Below, in pieces: positions 53,503-62,349 of a stretch of 64,000 nt of DNA (position 1 is the first letter of the stretch; every line of letters starts with the position of its first letter). A model generated the notes under the pieces. It saw only the letters and a list, made by a program, of their open reading frames with translations, was not told where the DNA came from and searched no databases. A program made the translations under genes and the position numbers. The stretch comes from Roseivirga sp. E12. Lineage in GTDB: Bacteria; Bacteroidota; Bacteroidia; Cytophagales; Cyclobacteriaceae. The stretch is taken from contig NZ_JAGFMD010000012.1 of assembly GCF_017592825.1 (NCBI RefSeq), positions 44,151 to 108,150 on the forward strand, given 5' to 3'.

Positions 53503-54426
53503 TTAATCTCTACTACGGACGAACTTCTTCTTTTCAGCCCTTGTCATTTCCTGAGTATAAATATCGTCAGGGTATGTTGCGGTATAGCTTTGATCAGCTT
53601 TCAAAACCGCTCTTTTCTTCATGGCTGTTCTAAAGAGAGGCTTGATGTACTTGTAAGAGACCCAGTCTTGAGGATCTTTTTCGGTATCGACATTCATCTT
53701 CATATAAGAAACCGAAAAATCGAAGTACGTTTTGCCTTCATTGGTTAGACCAGCCACCCCTAACCTATCACCTGCCTCAATATATTGACCCTTACTGGTT
53801 TTCATCGTTCCACGCAGGATACCTCTATATGTTCCAACGGTACCATCCTTATGCGTGATTTTGATGAAGCTCTCCATTGGGTCACCTACCGATGATTTCA
53901 CTGACTCAACATATCCACTCCTGAGCGCACGCATATAGGTTACATAGAAACTAACCCCATAATAGGAGTCCAGTGGAGCTCCACTCTTTTGATCCTCGTT
54001 GAGGTTAGTAATACCTTTAAATTTAATTTCTTGTCCTTCCTCTCCCGGAATGGTGTATTCTACATCACTGACAGTGGGGTTGCCAAAACCTTCAAAGAAG
54101 TGTGTCTTATATTGGAAATTATAAGTAGAATCTGCTTTTCCTTTTAGTTTGAAAAGCCTGACTTTCCCTGCTTTTATCGTCTTCTGAAATGGGAGTGCCT
54201 GATCACACTTCCAGCGACTCATGTCTTCATCAAAAGTTAACACCATATGGATATCATTGGCGATACTGTTGATCGCATAGAATACGAACTCACCGTCTTT
54301 TTCAGACTCATGAATCACCTTTATGTCCTCAAGATTTTGGGCTGAAACCGTGGAAAATGTATAGATAAACAGGCCAAGAATAAAAGATATCCTGACGGGG
54401 TTAAGTAATCTACTTTTGCGAATCAT
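53503..54426 (-). CDS. exported LytM/M23-like protein with lost catalytic residues, paralogue
   Basis: A 307-residue protein with the same layout as its neighbour: signal peptide (STVSAQ), a first domain with DGEFVFYAINSIANDIHMVL, and a degenerate LytM half with FIKITHKDGTVGTYRG, IEAGDRLGVAGL and YFDFSVSYMK. Both end with YTATYPDDIYTQEM-like residues and a basic tail (KKFVRSRD). Zinc ligands are missing here too. The pair looks like a tandem duplication followed by divergence. Confidence 0.7.
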   Translation of the reverse strand: MIRKSRLLNPVRISFILGLFIYTFSTVSAQNLEDIKVIHESEKDGEFVFYAINSIANDIHMVLTFDEDMSRWKCDQALPFQKTIKAGKVRLFKLKGKADSTYNFQYKTHFFEGFGNPTVSDVEYTIPGEEGQEIKFKGITNLNEDQKSGAPLDSYYGVSFYVTYMRALRSGYVESVKSSVGDPMESFIKITHKDGTVGTYRGILRGTMKTSKGQYIEAGDRLGVAGLTNEGKTYFDFSVSYMKMNVDTEKDPQDWVSYKYIKPLFRTAMKKRAVLKADQSYTATYPDDIYTQEMTRAEKKKFVRSRD

Positions 54427-54497
54427 TCAGAAATACTATGTGTATTTGAAATTAACCTTATATGCTTTCAAATACAATTTTATGAATGTAAAATCCG

Positions 54498-55829
54498 CTA
54501 TTCAACCAAGGCATTTATGCTCCGCTGCCAAGCTTCAAACTCAAAGTCACCTAGAGCTCTCTTCATTTGTGATCTAATTTCTTCAAGAGCTAAGTTCCCT
54601 ATACTTCCTTCATGGTTATGACTAACCGTTCTGTCAGGGTCAAAGTCTCCCGCCTCAATGGCCAAACCAATTTGTTTATAAGCATCCCTGAAGGGCACAC
54701 CGCTCAAAACGAGCTTATTGGTTTCCTCTACACTAAAGAGATACTTGTACTTCTCTTTTTGAATGAGCTCTTGGTTGATCACCACTTTCCTCAGCATAAA
54801 ATCGCACATGAATAAGCAATCTTTAAGGTCTTGGATTGCTGGGAAAAGCACTTCTTTGATCAACTGCATTTCACGATGGTAACCCACTGGAAGGTTAGCG
54901 GTCATCAAAGCAATATCGTTAGGTAACGCTTGTATGCGATTGCACTTGCCCCGCATAAGCTCAAAGACATCAGGGTTCTTTTTATGCGGCATAATGCTCG
55001 ATCCGGTAGTTAATTCATCTGGAAAGGAAATAAACCCAAAGTCTTGCCCCATGTAAAGACAAACGTCCATCGCAAATTTACTAAGTGTAGCAGCAATAGC
55101 CGACATACCCATAGCCATAGATTTTTCTGCCTTTCCACGACCCATCATGGCATAAACAACATTGTAATTCAGGTCATCGAAACCTAATAACTGGGTAGTG
55201 AATTTTCTATTTAAGGGGAAGGAAGAACCAAAGCCAGCACCTGAACCCAGTGGGTTCTTATTAATGACTTTGTAAGCGGCATGCAGCATATACAAATCAT
55301 CAACAAGACCTTCCGCATATGCTCCAAACCAAAGCCCAAAAGAGGATGGCATAGCAACTTGCATATGTGTATAGCCAGGCATGAGGGTATCTTTATGCTG
55401 ATCACTCAGGGAAACGAGTCGATCGAAAAGCGCTGAAACTCCTTCTGTAATTTCTCTCACTTCTTGGCGCATGAAAAGCTTCAAGTCTACCAAAACCTGA
55501 TCGTTCCGCGATCGGCCCGAGTGAATCTTCTTGCCAACATCTCCCAAGCGCTCAGTCAAAAGTATCTCTACCTGTGAATGGATGTCTTCCACTCCTTCCT
55601 GCAACTGAAAATCTCCTTTCTCGATCGCTTTGAAGATAGCCTTTAGCTCACGGTGTATCTCTGCCTTCTCATCAGGCGTCAGCAGATCAATACTCGCCAA
55701 CATTTCGGTGTGTGCTAGGGAACCCAACACATCGTAAGGTGCTAGCTGGATATCGAATTCCAAATCGCGGCCTACCGTGTAGCGCTCGACTATGTCTGAT
55801 ACTTTTACTTCTTTTTCCCAGAGTTTCAT
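54498..55829 (-). CDS. argH: argininosuccinate lyase
   Basis: A 443-residue enzyme that splits argininosuccinate into arginine and fumarate, the last step of the pathway. The superfamily signature is GSSIMPHKKNPD, with the catalytic loop around Ser of SSIM, and other typical parts are HSGRSRNDQV and PGYTHMQVAMP. It is the final gene of the arginine cluster, 69 bases after argE. Confidence 0.95.
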   Translation of the reverse strand: MKLWEKEVKVSDIVERYTVGRDLEFDIQLAPYDVLGSLAHTEMLASIDLLTPDEKAEIHRELKAIFKAIEKGDFQLQEGVEDIHSQVEILLTERLGDVGKKIHSGRSRNDQVLVDLKLFMRQEVREITEGVSALFDRLVSLSDQHKDTLMPGYTHMQVAMPSSFGLWFGAYAEGLVDDLYMLHAAYKVINKNPLGSGAGFGSSFPLNRKFTTQLLGFDDLNYNVVYAMMGRGKAEKSMAMGMSAIAATLSKFAMDVCLYMGQDFGFISFPDELTTGSSIMPHKKNPDVFELMRGKCNRIQALPNDIALMTANLPVGYHREMQLIKEVLFPAIQDLKDCLFMCDFMLRKVVINQELIQKEKYKYLFSVEETNKLVLSGVPFRDAYKQIGLAIEAGDFDPDRTVSHNHEGSIGNLALEEIRSQMKRALGDFEFEAWQRSINALVE

Positions 55830-55898
55830 ATGAACTATTTGTCGGAAGACTGGAGTCAGAAGTTGGAAGATAATCTTCCATCCTCTGGCTTCGGGCTT

Positions 55899-56957
55899 CT
55901 ATCTTTTTAAGATTTTCTGTAAAACTTTAATATACAATCCTATCCCTTCCTCAATTTCATGGAGATAGATAAACTCATCAGCAGTGTGTGACCTGGCCGA
56001 ATCTCCTGGCCCCATTTTCAGGGTAGGAAATGGCATCAAAGCCTGATCGGATAGTGTAGGCGAGCCATAGGTCTTTCTACCCAAACTTAACCCTGATCTA
56101 ACAATTGGATGATCCATTGAAATCCCAGAAGGATTGAGTCTAGTAGACCTAGCCGTCACATGCGCTTTTACATTTCTTTTGATGATATCGAGCGTTTCTT
56201 GATTAGAATAGCTATCAGTGGTTCTGACGTCCACCACGAAACGACAATGATCTGGCACCACATTATGCTGTGTTCCCGCATCTATCATGGTGACATTCAT
56301 TTTCACCGGCCCGAGGGTTGCAGACACCTTTGGAAATTCAAAACTGCGGAACCATTCGATGTCTTGCATTGCCTTGTAAATGGCATTTTCGCCTTCATCT
56401 CTGGCTGCATGACCTGACTGTCCCTTCGCAGCACAATCCAAAACCATCAACCCCTTTTCTGCAATTGCCATGTCCAGCAAAGTAGGCTCTCCAACAATCC
56501 CAAAATCAATTTTTGGTAGTTGATTTAGCAAAGCCTCGATGCCACCCTTTCCTGAAATCTCTTCTTCTGCAGTAGCCGCAAGAATTAAGTTGTAATCAAG
56601 CCCTCTATTATCATAAAAGTGGAGAAAGGTAGCAATCAATGAAACCAGACAACCCCCAGCGTCATTACTCCCTAGACCATAAAGCTTTCCACCCTCCTCA
56701 ATCGCCTTGAAGGGGTCTTTCGTATAACCCGCATTCGGCTTTACGGTATCGTGATGGGAATTAAGAAGAATTGTGGGCTTGCTGTCATTAAAGTAAAGGT
56801 TCTTTGCCCAGACGTTATTTCCCGATCGCTCGGTCGTGACATTCCTTTCTACAAAAAAAGTCTCAATCAAGTCAGCGGTAGCAGTCTCTTCTTTGCTCAA
56901 AGATGGTATTTCAATGAGTCTTTTAAGTAATGATATAGCCTGATCGCTTAACTCCAT
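55899..56957 (-). CDS. argE: M20 deacetylase, probably acetyl- or succinylcitrulline deacylase
   Basis: A 352-residue di-zinc M20 peptidase-fold enzyme. Metal motifs are NSHHDTVKP and GLGSNDAGG, followed by AATAEEEISGKGG with the catalytic glutamate. In clusters with argF' the deacylation takes place on N-acetyl- or N-succinylcitrulline rather than on ornithine, so that is the probable substrate. It is preceded by a MITE-like element that separates it from argB. Confidence 0.88.
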   Translation of the reverse strand: MELSDQAISLLKRLIEIPSLSKEETATADLIETFFVERNVTTERSGNNVWAKNLYFNDSKPTILLNSHHDTVKPNAGYTKDPFKAIEEGGKLYGLGSNDAGGCLVSLIATFLHFYDNRGLDYNLILAATAEEEISGKGGIEALLNQLPKIDFGIVGEPTLLDMAIAEKGLMVLDCAAKGQSGHAARDEGENAIYKAMQDIEWFRSFEFPKVSATLGPVKMNVTMIDAGTQHNVVPDHCRFVVDVRTTDSYSNQETLDIIKRNVKAHVTARSTRLNPSGISMDHPIVRSGLSLGRKTYGSPTLSDQALMPFPTLKMGPGDSARSHTADEFIYLHEIEEGIGLYIKVLQKILKR

Positions 56958-56977
56958 ACTGAATAGTTAATAGTGGA

Positions 56978-57088
56978 CGTCATTCCGGAATTTTTCTTTG
57001 TAGATTTTAAGCAAAGAAAAATGTCCGGAATCTTAATATAACTTTCATAGGTGAACATTCTGGGATTCCCGCCTCCGCGGGAATGACG
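56978..57088. repeat. MITE-like element with perfect terminal inverted repeats
   Basis: The 111-base element is bounded by CGTCATTCC and GGAATGACG, a perfect 9-bp inverted pair. Inside are a 19-bp near-perfect stem (ATTCCGGA...TTTTCTTTG with its complement, 56982-57031) and an 8-bp stem ATTCCCGC-CTCC-GCGGGAAT (57065-57084). It occupies the argB-argE gap and is transcribed with the operon, where the hairpins could modulate mRNA ends or stability. Confidence 0.75.
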
Positions 57089-57111
57089 GTATGGTTTTGA
57101 TATGCGTAACA

Positions 57112-57900
57112 TCAATTCATCTCAATTAAAGTACCTGAATTGCCTTTACACATTGCTTGAAGGTCTGAAAAGTGACCAACAGTCACAGCCGAAGCACCCG
57201 ATTTTAGTGCTTCAAAGGCATTATCCAATTTAGGAATCATTCCATCGCTAATGATACCATTTGCCTTCAGAGACTCGTATTCCTTTATATCAATAGTCGC
57301 AATGACCTTTTGTTTTTCGAAGTCACTCAAAACACCTTTATGCTCAAAACAGTAGGTCAGTCTAACTTCATATTCAGACGAAAGCGCTCCCGAGATTACG
57401 CTTGCAAGAGTATCTGCATTGGTGTTCAACAGGCTCCCACTTCCATCGTGAGTCAAGGCACAAATCACAGGTATTAATCCATTTTCCAAAAACTGAGATA
57501 TCCTGCTCTTATTGACTCCTTCAATTGTAATGTCACCTGCGAAGCCATAGTCAATAGTCTTTACTGGTCGTTTTGTAGCTTTTAGGACGTTAGCATCCGC
57601 CCCAGACAAACCAATGGCATCTTCGCCCAAGGCCTGTAGGTGACTTACAATTTTTTTGTTAACAAGACCACCATAAACCATGGTAACCAGTTCTAGGGTT
57701 TCGGAATCGGTAATTCTTCGTCCCTCAACCATTTTGGGCTGAATGCCGAGTCTCTTTCCAAAGTCAGAAGCGATTTTACCTCCTCCATGAACAAGGATTT
57801 TTGGCCCTTCAAGCTCCGCAAAGTCTTGAAGAAATTGGCCAAGCAGCGCTTGATCATCAATGACCTTACCTCCAATTTTTATGACACTTAGCTTTTTCAT
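57112..57900 (-). CDS. argB: acetylglutamate kinase
   Basis: A 262-residue amino acid kinase. The nucleotide-binding motifs are KIGGKVIDD at the front and VHGGGK, followed by GLSGADANV and LNTNADTLAS typical of ArgB. It phosphorylates N-acetyl- (or N-succinyl-) glutamate, the second step of the pathway. In clusters with argF' it may act on the succinylated substrate. Confidence 0.93.
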   Translation of the reverse strand: MKKLSVIKIGGKVIDDQALLGQFLQDFAELEGPKILVHGGGKIASDFGKRLGIQPKMVEGRRITDSETLELVTMVYGGLVNKKIVSHLQALGEDAIGLSGADANVLKATKRPVKTIDYGFAGDITIEGVNKSRISQFLENGLIPVICALTHDGSGSLLNTNADTLASVISGALSSEYEVRLTYCFEHKGVLSDFEKQKVIATIDIKEYESLKANGIISDGMIPKLDNAFEALKSGASAVTVGHFSDLQAMCKGNSGTLIEMN

Positions 57901-57904
57901 CTAT

Positions 57905-57950
57905 TACTTTTTACTTCTCCCCTTTTTTAATGGGAGACACAGAGGGGTTT
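57905..57950. repeat. degenerate hairpin repeat between argF' and argB
   Basis: TCTCCC and GGGAGA pair around a T-rich loop, followed by AGAGGGGTTTTAATCCC. It resembles remains of the hairpin element that follows argD. The rest of the 92-base gap shows no feature. Confidence 0.4.
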
Positions 57951-57992
57951 TAATCCCTTTATATCCTTTCAGTACAATTCCTTCAACTGATT

Positions 57993-58934
57993 TCATTTCA
58001 ACAATTCACTTAAAACAGCTTGTGCAGAATAAACTCGGTTTTCGGACTGATCCAGATGGATAGCATTCGGACCATCCAGCACTTCATCCTTTATGACCAA
58101 GCCTCGTCTAACGGGTAGGCAATGCATTACCTTCGCTTTGTTAGTAACAGACAAGTGGCCATTGCCAAAAGTCCATGTATCATCTTGAGACAATACTTGG
58201 CCATACTGCTCATAGGATGACCAGTTTTTGACATAGACAAAATCAGCATCCGCCAATGCTTCCATTTGATTATGGTTCACGTGAACGTCTTTTCTAAACT
58301 CTGGTGCCAAATCGTAGCCAGCCGGATTGGTAATGGTTAAATCCATTTCGGCTGCAATCATCCATTCTGTGAAAGAGTTTGCCACCGCCTGAGGAAGTGC
58401 CTTCACATGAGGAGCCCAGGTAAGCACCACTTTTGGCTTTCGCGTTTCAGACCAATGCTCTTTCATCGTCATTAAATCAGCCAGGCTTTGTAGTGGATGA
58501 CGGGTTGCACTTTCGAGGCTTACAACAGGAATTCCTGCATGATTTAAAAAGGCATTCAAAAGCAACTCCTCATAGTCAGTATCTTTATCTTTCAGTTCGG
58601 GAAAAGTTCTAATACCCAGCACGTCAAAATAGCGACCCATTACCCCAGCGGCTTCTCGGATATGTTCAGCTTTGTTGCCATTCATGACAGCTCCATCCTC
58701 AAACTCTAAAGCCCAGCCATCCTTCCCAATATCAAGGACAATTGCTTCGGCACCCAGGTTCTGGGCTGCAATCTGAGAACTTAAGCGTGTACGTAGGCTC
58801 GGGTTCAAAAAGATAAGCCCAACCTTTTTACCAGAGGCAATAGTAGGTTGAAAGGCATCCTTTTTGAATGCCAAAGCTTTTTCCACCAGTCCGTCTAGGT
58901 CGTTAATGTCTGATATTGATGTAAAGTGTTTCAT
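57993..58934 (-). CDS. argF': N-succinyl/N-acetylornithine carbamoyltransferase
   Basis: A 313-residue member of the special carbamoyltransferase branch that acts on acylated ornithine. The carbamoyl-phosphate loop is NPSLRTRLSSQ (where ordinary ornithine enzymes have STRTR), and HPLQSLADLMT and CLPVRRGL follow. In known enzymes the residue before Glu-His in the NGNKAEHI segment decides specificity: Pro in the succinyl type, Glu in the acetyl type. Here it is Ala89, so the preferred substrate is open, although a small residue suggests the succinyl type. Confidence 0.93.
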   Translation of the reverse strand: MKHFTSISDINDLDGLVEKALAFKKDAFQPTIASGKKVGLIFLNPSLRTRLSSQIAAQNLGAEAIVLDIGKDGWALEFEDGAVMNGNKAEHIREAAGVMGRYFDVLGIRTFPELKDKDTDYEELLLNAFLNHAGIPVVSLESATRHPLQSLADLMTMKEHWSETRKPKVVLTWAPHVKALPQAVANSFTEWMIAAEMDLTITNPAGYDLAPEFRKDVHVNHNQMEALADADFVYVKNWSSYEQYGQVLSQDDTWTFGNGHLSVTNKAKVMHCLPVRRGLVIKDEVLDGPNAIHLDQSENRVYSAQAVLSELLK

Positions 58935-58948
58935 TATCTTTTTTTATC

Positions 58949-59078
58949 CACCCCCATCCCCCGCCAGCGGGGGACAAGTATTATTACCCCTCAGTCCTTC
59001 GGACAGCTCCCCTTATCAGGGGAGCAACCAAATCAGTCTCCTCCTTTTAGGAGGAGTGCCCAACGGGCGAGGTGGTCA
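58949..59078. repeat. multi-hairpin intergenic repeat overlapping the argD stop
   Basis: Contains CCCCCGC/GCGGGGG (around 58956-58973), GCTCCCC/GGGGAGC (59015-59034), GTCC-TTC-GGAC, CTCCTCC/GGAGGAG (59038-59056) and GCCCAACGGGC stems. These hairpins in this order are a common dispersed repeat in Bacteroidota. The last bases include the argD stop codon. It lies between argD and argF' and may act on transcript stability. Confidence 0.65.
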
Positions 59079-60203
59079 TTTTTCTAATTCTATCTCCAGC
59101 GCTTCAAAAAACTGGTCCAACTCTTCCTTGGTTACAGCCAATGAAGGCAATAGCCGCAGCGTACTTTTATTTGCTGCAGATCCAGTAAATATCTTATGAT
59201 CCATCAGCAGATTTTTCCTTAAATCGGCAACCGGAAAGTCAAACTCTGCTCCGATCATCAGGCCTTTTCCACGCACCTCTTTGACTGCAGGCATTTTACT
59301 CAGACGATCCATCGCGTAGTCACCCAGAGCCTTGGCATTTTGCATCAACTTCTCTTCCGAGATCACTTCAAGTACCGTTAAGGCAGCAGCGCAAGCCAGA
59401 TGATTCCCTCCAAATGTTGTTCCCAGCATGCCATGCCAAGGCTCAAACTTGGGTGCGATAAACACACTTGCCACCGGAAAACCATTTCCCATGCCTTTTG
59501 CCAACGTGATAATATCTGGTCTGATATCAGCATGCTGATGTGCAAAGAATTTTCCCGTTCGCCCAGCACCAGATTGCACTTCGTCCATGATAAATACCGA
59601 CCCATGCTCCTCACATAGGGCTTGTGCCTTCTTCAAAAACTTATTGGAGGGTGTGTAAAGCCCAGCGACTCCTTGGATACCCTCCACAATAAAGGCAGCC
59701 ACCTCATCATCAAAAGCTAATTCCAAAGCATCCAGATCATTCATGGGTACAAACTCCACCTGATGATCGGCATTGAAAGGGGCAATGATCTTAGGGTTAT
59801 GTGTTGCTGCCACGGCTCCAGAAGTTCGGCCATGAAATGCTTTTTCCAAGGCAATGATTTTCTTTCTGCCCGTATGAAATGAGGCCAACTTCAAAGCATT
59901 TTCGTTCGCTTCGGCACCTGTACTACACAGGAAAAGTGAGTAGTCATAATAACCAGAAATCTGCCCCATTTTAAGCGCTAACTCATTTTGCAATGAGTTC
60001 TCAACAGCATTTGAATAGAAGCCTATCCGTCCTAATTGATGGCTTAGTCTCTCTACATATTTCGGGTGACTATGGCCAATGGAAATGACGGCATGCCCAC
60101 CATATAGATCTAGGTATTCAGTACCATTTTTGTCCCACAACTTAGAGCCCAGTGCCTTGACGGGCTCTATTGGATAAAGGGGGTATACATCGAATAACTC
60201 CAT
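59076..60203 (-). CDS. argD: acetylornithine/succinylornithine aminotransferase
   Basis: A 375-residue class III aminotransferase. PLP-site landmarks are LCSTGAEANENALK, FHGRTSGAVAAT, IMDEVQSGAGRTG and the Schiff-base lysine in TLAKGMGNGFPVAS. It makes acylornithine from the semialdehyde produced by ArgC. The start shares one base with the argC stop, so the two are coupled. Confidence 0.94.
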   Translation of the reverse strand: MELFDVYPLYPIEPVKALGSKLWDKNGTEYLDLYGGHAVISIGHSHPKYVERLSHQLGRIGFYSNAVENSLQNELALKMGQISGYYDYSLFLCSTGAEANENALKLASFHTGRKKIIALEKAFHGRTSGAVAATHNPKIIAPFNADHQVEFVPMNDLDALELAFDDEVAAFIVEGIQGVAGLYTPSNKFLKKAQALCEEHGSVFIMDEVQSGAGRTGKFFAHQHADIRPDIITLAKGMGNGFPVASVFIAPKFEPWHGMLGTTFGGNHLACAAALTVLEVISEEKLMQNAKALGDYAMDRLSKMPAVKEVRGKGLMIGAEFDFPVADLRKNLLMDHKIFTGSAANKSTLRLLPSLAVTKEELDQFFEALEIELEK

Positions 60204-61156
60204 TAGAATGCGCTCCCTTTTAGTTTAAGGCCTTCCGTTTCTTCCAGCCCAAACATCAAATTCATGTTTTGGACAGCCTGACCAGAGGCTCCTTTTAATA
60301 AGTTATCAATCACTGATTGAATCATCAAATACCCGTTATGTAAACTCAAATGGACATAACACTTATTGGTATTAACCACCTGTTTTACATCCAATGGATG
60401 GTCACTTACCCAAGTAAAAGGATGGTCTTCGTAGTATTCTTTGTAAACGTTAATCGCCTCTTCCAAGGGCCATTCGATGTATTGATAAGCTGTTACCAAA
60501 ATACCGCGTGTGAAATTTCCTCGGTAAGGAATAAAATTAATCGGTTGATCATACCAAGATTGGTATTGCATCAAACTCTTGGTCACTTCAGCCATATGTT
60601 GATGATTGAATGCTTTGTAGGTAGACATATTTCCTTCACGCCAACTAAAATGTGTCATATCCGAAGGCTTTACTCCTGCCCCTGTTGAGCCTGTAATACC
60701 TGAAGCGTGTACTTCTTTCAAAGCTCCGTTGTGTGCCAAAGGCAAAAGCGCCAATTGAATGGCCGTGGCAAAACAACCTGGGTTGGCAATAAAATTCGAT
60801 GTCTTGATCGCATCTCTGTTAAGCTCCGGCAAACCATAGACCTTGGCATCGTCCAAGCGAAAATCCTGACTCAGGTCGACCACTTTTACCGAATCCGGGA
60901 CTTTGTGCTGATCGAAAAACTCGGAGGAAGCTCCGTGTCCCATACATAGAAATAGTACATCAATATCGAAGATAACCTCCTGAACAAAGCTCAAGTCAGT
61001 TTCGCCCAAAAGATCAGGGTGCAACTTGCTGATCGGTTCGTTGGCTTGACTTCGGCTTTGAACGAAGCTAATTTCTACTTTCGGATGATTGAGTAGCAAA
61101 CGAATCAATTCGCCTCCCGTATAACCAGCGCCACCTATAATTCCTGCTCGTATCAT
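60203..61156 (-). CDS. argC: N-acetyl-gamma-glutamyl-phosphate reductase
   Basis: A 317-residue NADPH-dependent reductase. The nucleotide loop is GGAGYTGGELIRLL and the catalytic cysteine is in NPGCFATA; SGITGSTGAGVKPSD follows. It gives the semialdehyde used by ArgD. It overlaps argG by four bases (ATGA). Confidence 0.95.
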   Translation of the reverse strand: MIRAGIIGGAGYTGGELIRLLLNHPKVEISFVQSRSQANEPISKLHPDLLGETDLSFVQEVIFDIDVLFLCMGHGASSEFFDQHKVPDSVKVVDLSQDFRLDDAKVYGLPELNRDAIKTSNFIANPGCFATAIQLALLPLAHNGALKEVHASGITGSTGAGVKPSDMTHFSWREGNMSTYKAFNHQHMAEVTKSLMQYQSWYDQPINFIPYRGNFTRGILVTAYQYIEWPLEEAINVYKEYYEDHPFTWVSDHPLDVKQVVNTNKCYVHLSLHNGYLMIQSVIDNLLKGASGQAVQNMNLMFGLEETEGLKLKGSAF

Positions 61157-62349
61157 AATTCGTTATTTACTTGGTGATAGATCGCATTTTGATTGCCGAA
61201 AATTTTCGAGAACCCCTTGACATCTTCGCCTGTCCAAGCATTATTCATCTCTCCATAGTGGCCAAACTTCGCGGACATTAGGTCATGATTGGATTCAATA
61301 CCATTGACTTGAAAACGATACGGCAAAAGCGTGATAAAGACTTTCCCAGTTACTTTTTGCTGAGTGTTCGACATCATAGCTTCCATATCGCGCATGACTG
61401 GATCCATAAACTGACCTTCATGCAACCAGTTGCCATAGAATGCCGCCACTTGATCCTTCCAATAGATTTGCCATTTGGTAAGCACATGCTTCTCTAGTGC
61501 TTGATGCGCTTTGATAGTCAGCACGGCCGCTGCTGCCTCGAAACCAACTCTGCCCTTGATACCAATGATCGTATCACCAACATGGATGTCACGACCGATG
61601 CCAAAGGGACCTGCTATGGTTTCCAAATACTGGATTGCCTCATGAGGCGAGTCGAAGGATTTGTCATTTACTGATTTTAATTCGCCATGCTCAAAACCAA
61701 GTTCTAAATCTTCAGCCTGATCCATTGTCGCTTGTGTTGGGAAGGCCTCTTCTGGCAAGAAGCCATTCGAACCCAATGTCTCTTTGCCTCCTACCGAGGT
61801 GCCCCAAAGGCCTTTGTTCACTGAATAAGCAGCTTTGGCAAAGTCCATTTCGACACCTTTGGCTTTTAGATATTCAATTTCCTCTTCTCTCGATAACTTC
61901 ATATCACGAATGGGTGTGATGATTTCAGCTTCTGGCAAAAAGGTCTGAAAGATCATGTCGAAACGCACTTGATCATTACCTGCCCCTGTGCTGCCATGCG
62001 CAATAAATGCGGCATCTAGGGTCTTCGCATGCTTGGCAATTGCCAGTGCCTGACTGACACGTTCAGCACTAACAGACAGTGGGTAAGTGCTATTCTTTAG
62101 AATATTTCCAAAGATGAGGTACTTGACTACTTTATCGTAGTAGTTAGCTGTTTCCTCAATTGTGGTATGGCTTTTAACGCCAAGTTCGTAAGCACGAGCC
62201 TCTACTCCCACCAACTCTTCTTTGGTGAACCCTCCCGTATTGACCAGTACTGAATGTACGTCAAGTCCTTTTTCTTCAGTGAGATACTTTACACAATAGG
62301 AGGTATCGAGCCCTCCGCTGTATGCCAGGACTACTTTCTTATTTTCCAT
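61153..62349 (-). CDS. argG: argininosuccinate synthase
   Basis: A 398-residue enzyme joining citrulline and aspartate with ATP. The N-type ATP loop is AYSGGLDTSY, and HGSTGAGNDQVRFD and YSVNKGLWGTS match the active-site loops. It overlaps the upstream GNAT gene by 11 bases. Pathway position after deacylation to citrulline fits the argF' route. Confidence 0.95.
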   Translation of the reverse strand: MENKKVVLAYSGGLDTSYCVKYLTEEKGLDVHSVLVNTGGFTKEELVGVEARAYELGVKSHTTIEETANYYDKVVKYLIFGNILKNSTYPLSVSAERVSQALAIAKHAKTLDAAFIAHGSTGAGNDQVRFDMIFQTFLPEAEIITPIRDMKLSREEEIEYLKAKGVEMDFAKAAYSVNKGLWGTSVGGKETLGSNGFLPEEAFPTQATMDQAEDLELGFEHGELKSVNDKSFDSPHEAIQYLETIAGPFGIGRDIHVGDTIIGIKGRVGFEAAAAVLTIKAHQALEKHVLTKWQIYWKDQVAAFYGNWLHEGQFMDPVMRDMEAMMSNTQQKVTGKVFITLLPYRFQVNGIESNHDLMSAKFGHYGEMNNAWTGEDVKGFSKIFGNQNAIYHQVNNEL

